A stretch of 7,637 nt of DNA from Ruminococcaceae bacterium UBA5904 (GTDB lineage Bacteria; Bacillota; Clostridia; Oscillospirales; Acutalibacteraceae), in NCBI GenBank assembly GCA_002431305.1, contig DJEG01000006.1, forward strand, positions 4,944 through 12,580, read 5' to 3'. The notes beneath the pieces were generated by a model. It saw only the letters and a program-made list of their open reading frames with translations. It was not told the DNA's origin and did no database searches. Positions 5,937-7,637 of the stretch are shown here, one piece after another (the first letter of the stretch is position 1; each line of letters starts with the position of its first letter). The position numbers and the translations under genes are program-made.

Positions 5937-7637
5937 GAAAAAAGTATTGTTATCTTTTCTCAGAAGGCAATGCTAACATGAGAGAGCTCCTCGGCGGTAA
6001 GGGCGCAAACCTTGCCGAGATGACCAACATCGGTCTCCCCGTACCCCAGGGCTTCACCATCACGACCGAGGCCTGCACCCAGTACTATGAGGACGGCCGC
6101 GAGATCAACGCCGACATCATGGCTGAGATCAACGAGTACATCGTAAAGATGGAGGGCATCACCGGCAAAAAGTTCGGCGATAAGGAAAACCCGCTTCTCG
6201 TTTCGGTTCGTTCGGGCGCACGCGCTTCGATGCCCGGCATGATGGACACCATCCTTAACCTCGGTCTTAACGAGGACGTTGTAGCGGTTATCGCAGAGAA
6301 ATCCAACAACCCCCGTTGGGCTTGGGACTGCTACAGAAGATTTATTCAGATGTATTCCGACGTCGTTATGGAGGTCGGCAAAAAGTATTTTGAACAGCTC
6401 ATTGACGAGATGAAGGCTAAGAAGGGCGTTAAGCAGGACGTTGAGCTTACCGCTGACGATCTTAAAGAGCTTGCAGGTCAGTTCAAGGCTGAGTACAAGG
6501 CTAAGATCGGCACAGATTTCCCCTCAGATCCCAAAGAACAGCTCTTCGGCGCTATCAAGGCTGTTTTCCGTTCATGGGACAACCCCCGTGCAAACGTTTA
6601 CAGACGTGATAACGATATCCCCTACTCATGGGGTACCGCAGTTAACGTTCAGTCCATGGCATTCGGTAATATGGGCGACGACTGCGGAACCGGCGTTGCG
6701 TTCACCCGCGACCCCGCTACCGGCGCAAAGGGACTCTTCGGCGAATTCCTTACCAACGCACAGGGCGAGGACGTTGTTGCAGGTGTACGTACTCCTATGC
6801 ACATCACCGAGATGGAGCAGAAATTCCCCGAGGCTTTCAAGCAGTTCAAGGAAGTTTGCTCTACTCTTGAAAATCATTACAGAGACATGCAGGACATGGA
6901 GTTCACCGTAGAGCACGGCAAACTCTTCATGCTTCAGACCAGAAACGGTAAGAGAACCGCTCAGGCAGCTCTCAAGATCGCCTGCGACCTCGTTGACGAG
7001 GGTATGAGAACCCCCGAAGAGGCTGTCGCAATGATCGACCCCAGAAACCTTGACACTCTTCTTCATCCCCAGTTCGATGCTAAGGCTCTTAAAGCCGCAA
7101 CTCCCATCGGCAAGGGTCTCGGCGCATCGCCCGGAGCCGCATGCGGTAAAATCGTATTCACCGCAGAGGACGCAGAGCTTTGGAAGGACAGAGGCGAGAA
7201 GGTCGTTCTCGTTCGTCTTGAGACCTCTCCCGAGGATATCACCGGTATGAAGGCTTCTCAGGGTATACTCACCGTTCGCGGCGGTATGACCTCTCACGCA
7301 GCCGTTGTTGCCCGCGGTATGGGTACATGCTGTGTTTCGGGATGCTCCGATATCGCTATGGACGAAGCAAACAAGAAGTTTGTTCTCGCCGGCAAGACCT
7401 TCCATGAGGGCGACTATATTTCAATCGACGGTTCCACCGGTAACATTTACGACGGAATCATCCCCACCGCAGACGCAAAAATCGCAGGCGAGTTCGGCAG
7501 AATCATGGGCTGGGCAGATGAGTTCAGAACTCTTAAAGTCCGTACCAACGCAGATACTCCGCGCGACGCTAAGAAAGCACGCGAACTCGGCGCTGAGGGT
7601 ATCGGTCTCTGCCGTACCGAGCACATGTTCTTCGAGG
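5933..7637 (+). CDS. ppdK: Pyruvate, phosphate dikinase, N-terminal 568 residues (cut at the right edge)
   Basis: PPDK interconverts pyruvate, ATP and phosphate with PEP, AMP and pyrophosphate. In fermenting anaerobes it usually runs toward pyruvate and ATP, replacing or supplementing pyruvate kinase. The visible part holds the nucleotide-binding domain (residues about 1-340) with GGKGANLAEM (21-30), SVRSGARASMPGMMDT (91-106, Arg93) and DMEF...LQTRNG (Asp321, Glu323, Gln335). The swivelling phosphohistidine domain (about 390-510) has GGMTSHAAVVARG with His455, equivalent to the phosphorylated histidine of C. symbiosum PPDK. Thr453, two residues before it, matches the site that PPDK regulatory proteins phosphorylate in other organisms. 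The third domain begins near 520. About 300 residues of the PEP/pyruvate barrel, expected from a usual length near 875, lie beyond the window. Codons favour C-ending and preferred forms much more than in the minus-strand genes, which suggests high expression. It is transcribed divergently from the transporter operon, from its own promoter. Confidence 0.98.
   Translation, partial: MRKKYCYLFSEGNANMRELLGGKGANLAEMTNIGLPVPQGFTITTEACTQYYEDGREINADIMAEINEYIVKMEGITGKKFGDKENPLLVSVRSGARASMPGMMDTILNLGLNEDVVAVIAEKSNNPRWAWDCYRRFIQMYSDVVMEVGKKYFEQLIDEMKAKKGVKQDVELTADDLKELAGQFKAEYKAKIGTDFPSDPKEQLFGAIKAVFRSWDNPRANVYRRDNDIPYSWGTAVNVQSMAFGNMGDDCGTGVAFTRDPATGAKGLFGEFLTNAQGEDVVAGVRTPMHITEMEQKFPEAFKQFKEVCSTLENHYRDMQDMEFTVEHGKLFMLQTRNGKRTAQAALKIACDLVDEGMRTPEEAVAMIDPRNLDTLLHPQFDAKALKAATPIGKGLGASPGAACGKIVFTAEDAELWKDRGEKVVLVRLETSPEDITGMKASQGILTVRGGMTSHAAVVARGMGTCCVSGCSDIAMDEANKKFVLAGKTFHEGDYISIDGSTGNIYDGIIPTADAKIAGEFGRIMGWADEFRTLKVRTNADTPRDAKKARELGAEGIGLCRTEHMFFE

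Noticed and set aside
6626..7405. A 259-codon open frame on the minus strand inside ppdK
   Set aside because: It lies entirely antisense to a clear, conserved PPDK. It has no ribosome site that I can see, and its cysteine/serine/glycine-rich, low-logic sequence is what the reverse of strongly biased ppdK codons gives.

Overview
The window looks like chromosomal DNA from an anaerobic, gut-type Clostridia bacterium (Oscillospiraceae/Ruminococcaceae-like). This is an inference from three things. The pyruvate, phosphate dikinase closely resembles the Clostridium symbiosum enzyme as I remember it. A secreted leucine-rich-repeat protein carries a dockerin-type calcium loop. The promoters are Gram-positive, SigA-like, with strong AGGAGG ribosome binding sites. 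I see no mobile element, CRISPR array, tRNA or rRNA.

Layout: five protein genes are present, two of them cut by the window edges. On the minus strand, reading leftward from about 5700, a promoter (TTTACA-N17-TAAAAT) drives a sugar-type MFS/GPH transporter (4235-5623, probable TTG start). It overlaps by 4 nt a cytoplasmic GH123/DUF4091-type glycoside hydrolase (2595-4238), which is followed 2 nt later by purB, adenylosuccinate lyase (1168-2592). A 135-nt gap with a perfect-consensus promoter (TTGACA-N17-TATAAT) then leads to a secreted BspA-type leucine-rich-repeat protein (1-1032). That protein's C-terminal dockerin-like segment runs off the left edge. On the plus strand, divergent from the transporter, ppdK (5933-7637, cut at the right edge) has its own extended -10 promoter.

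How the genes fit together: the transporter and hydrolase look like an import-then-hydrolyse pair for an oligosaccharide, possibly one containing GalNAc given the GH123 family, though the substrate is not shown by the sequence. purB appears to be co-transcribed and translationally coupled behind this pair, which is an unusual place for a purine-synthesis gene. PpdK would act lower in glycolysis, recovering ATP from PEP and pyrophosphate, and its codon choice suggests high expression. The LRR-dockerin protein is exported and probably surface- or complex-associated.

I do not see a clearly new system. The points most worth a second look are the transporter/GH123/purB operon, the LRR-dockerin architecture with its exact 90-residue duplication, and two short ATG-initiated leader ORFs (before ppdK and before the LRR gene) that both end in an ATGA overlap with the downstream start.
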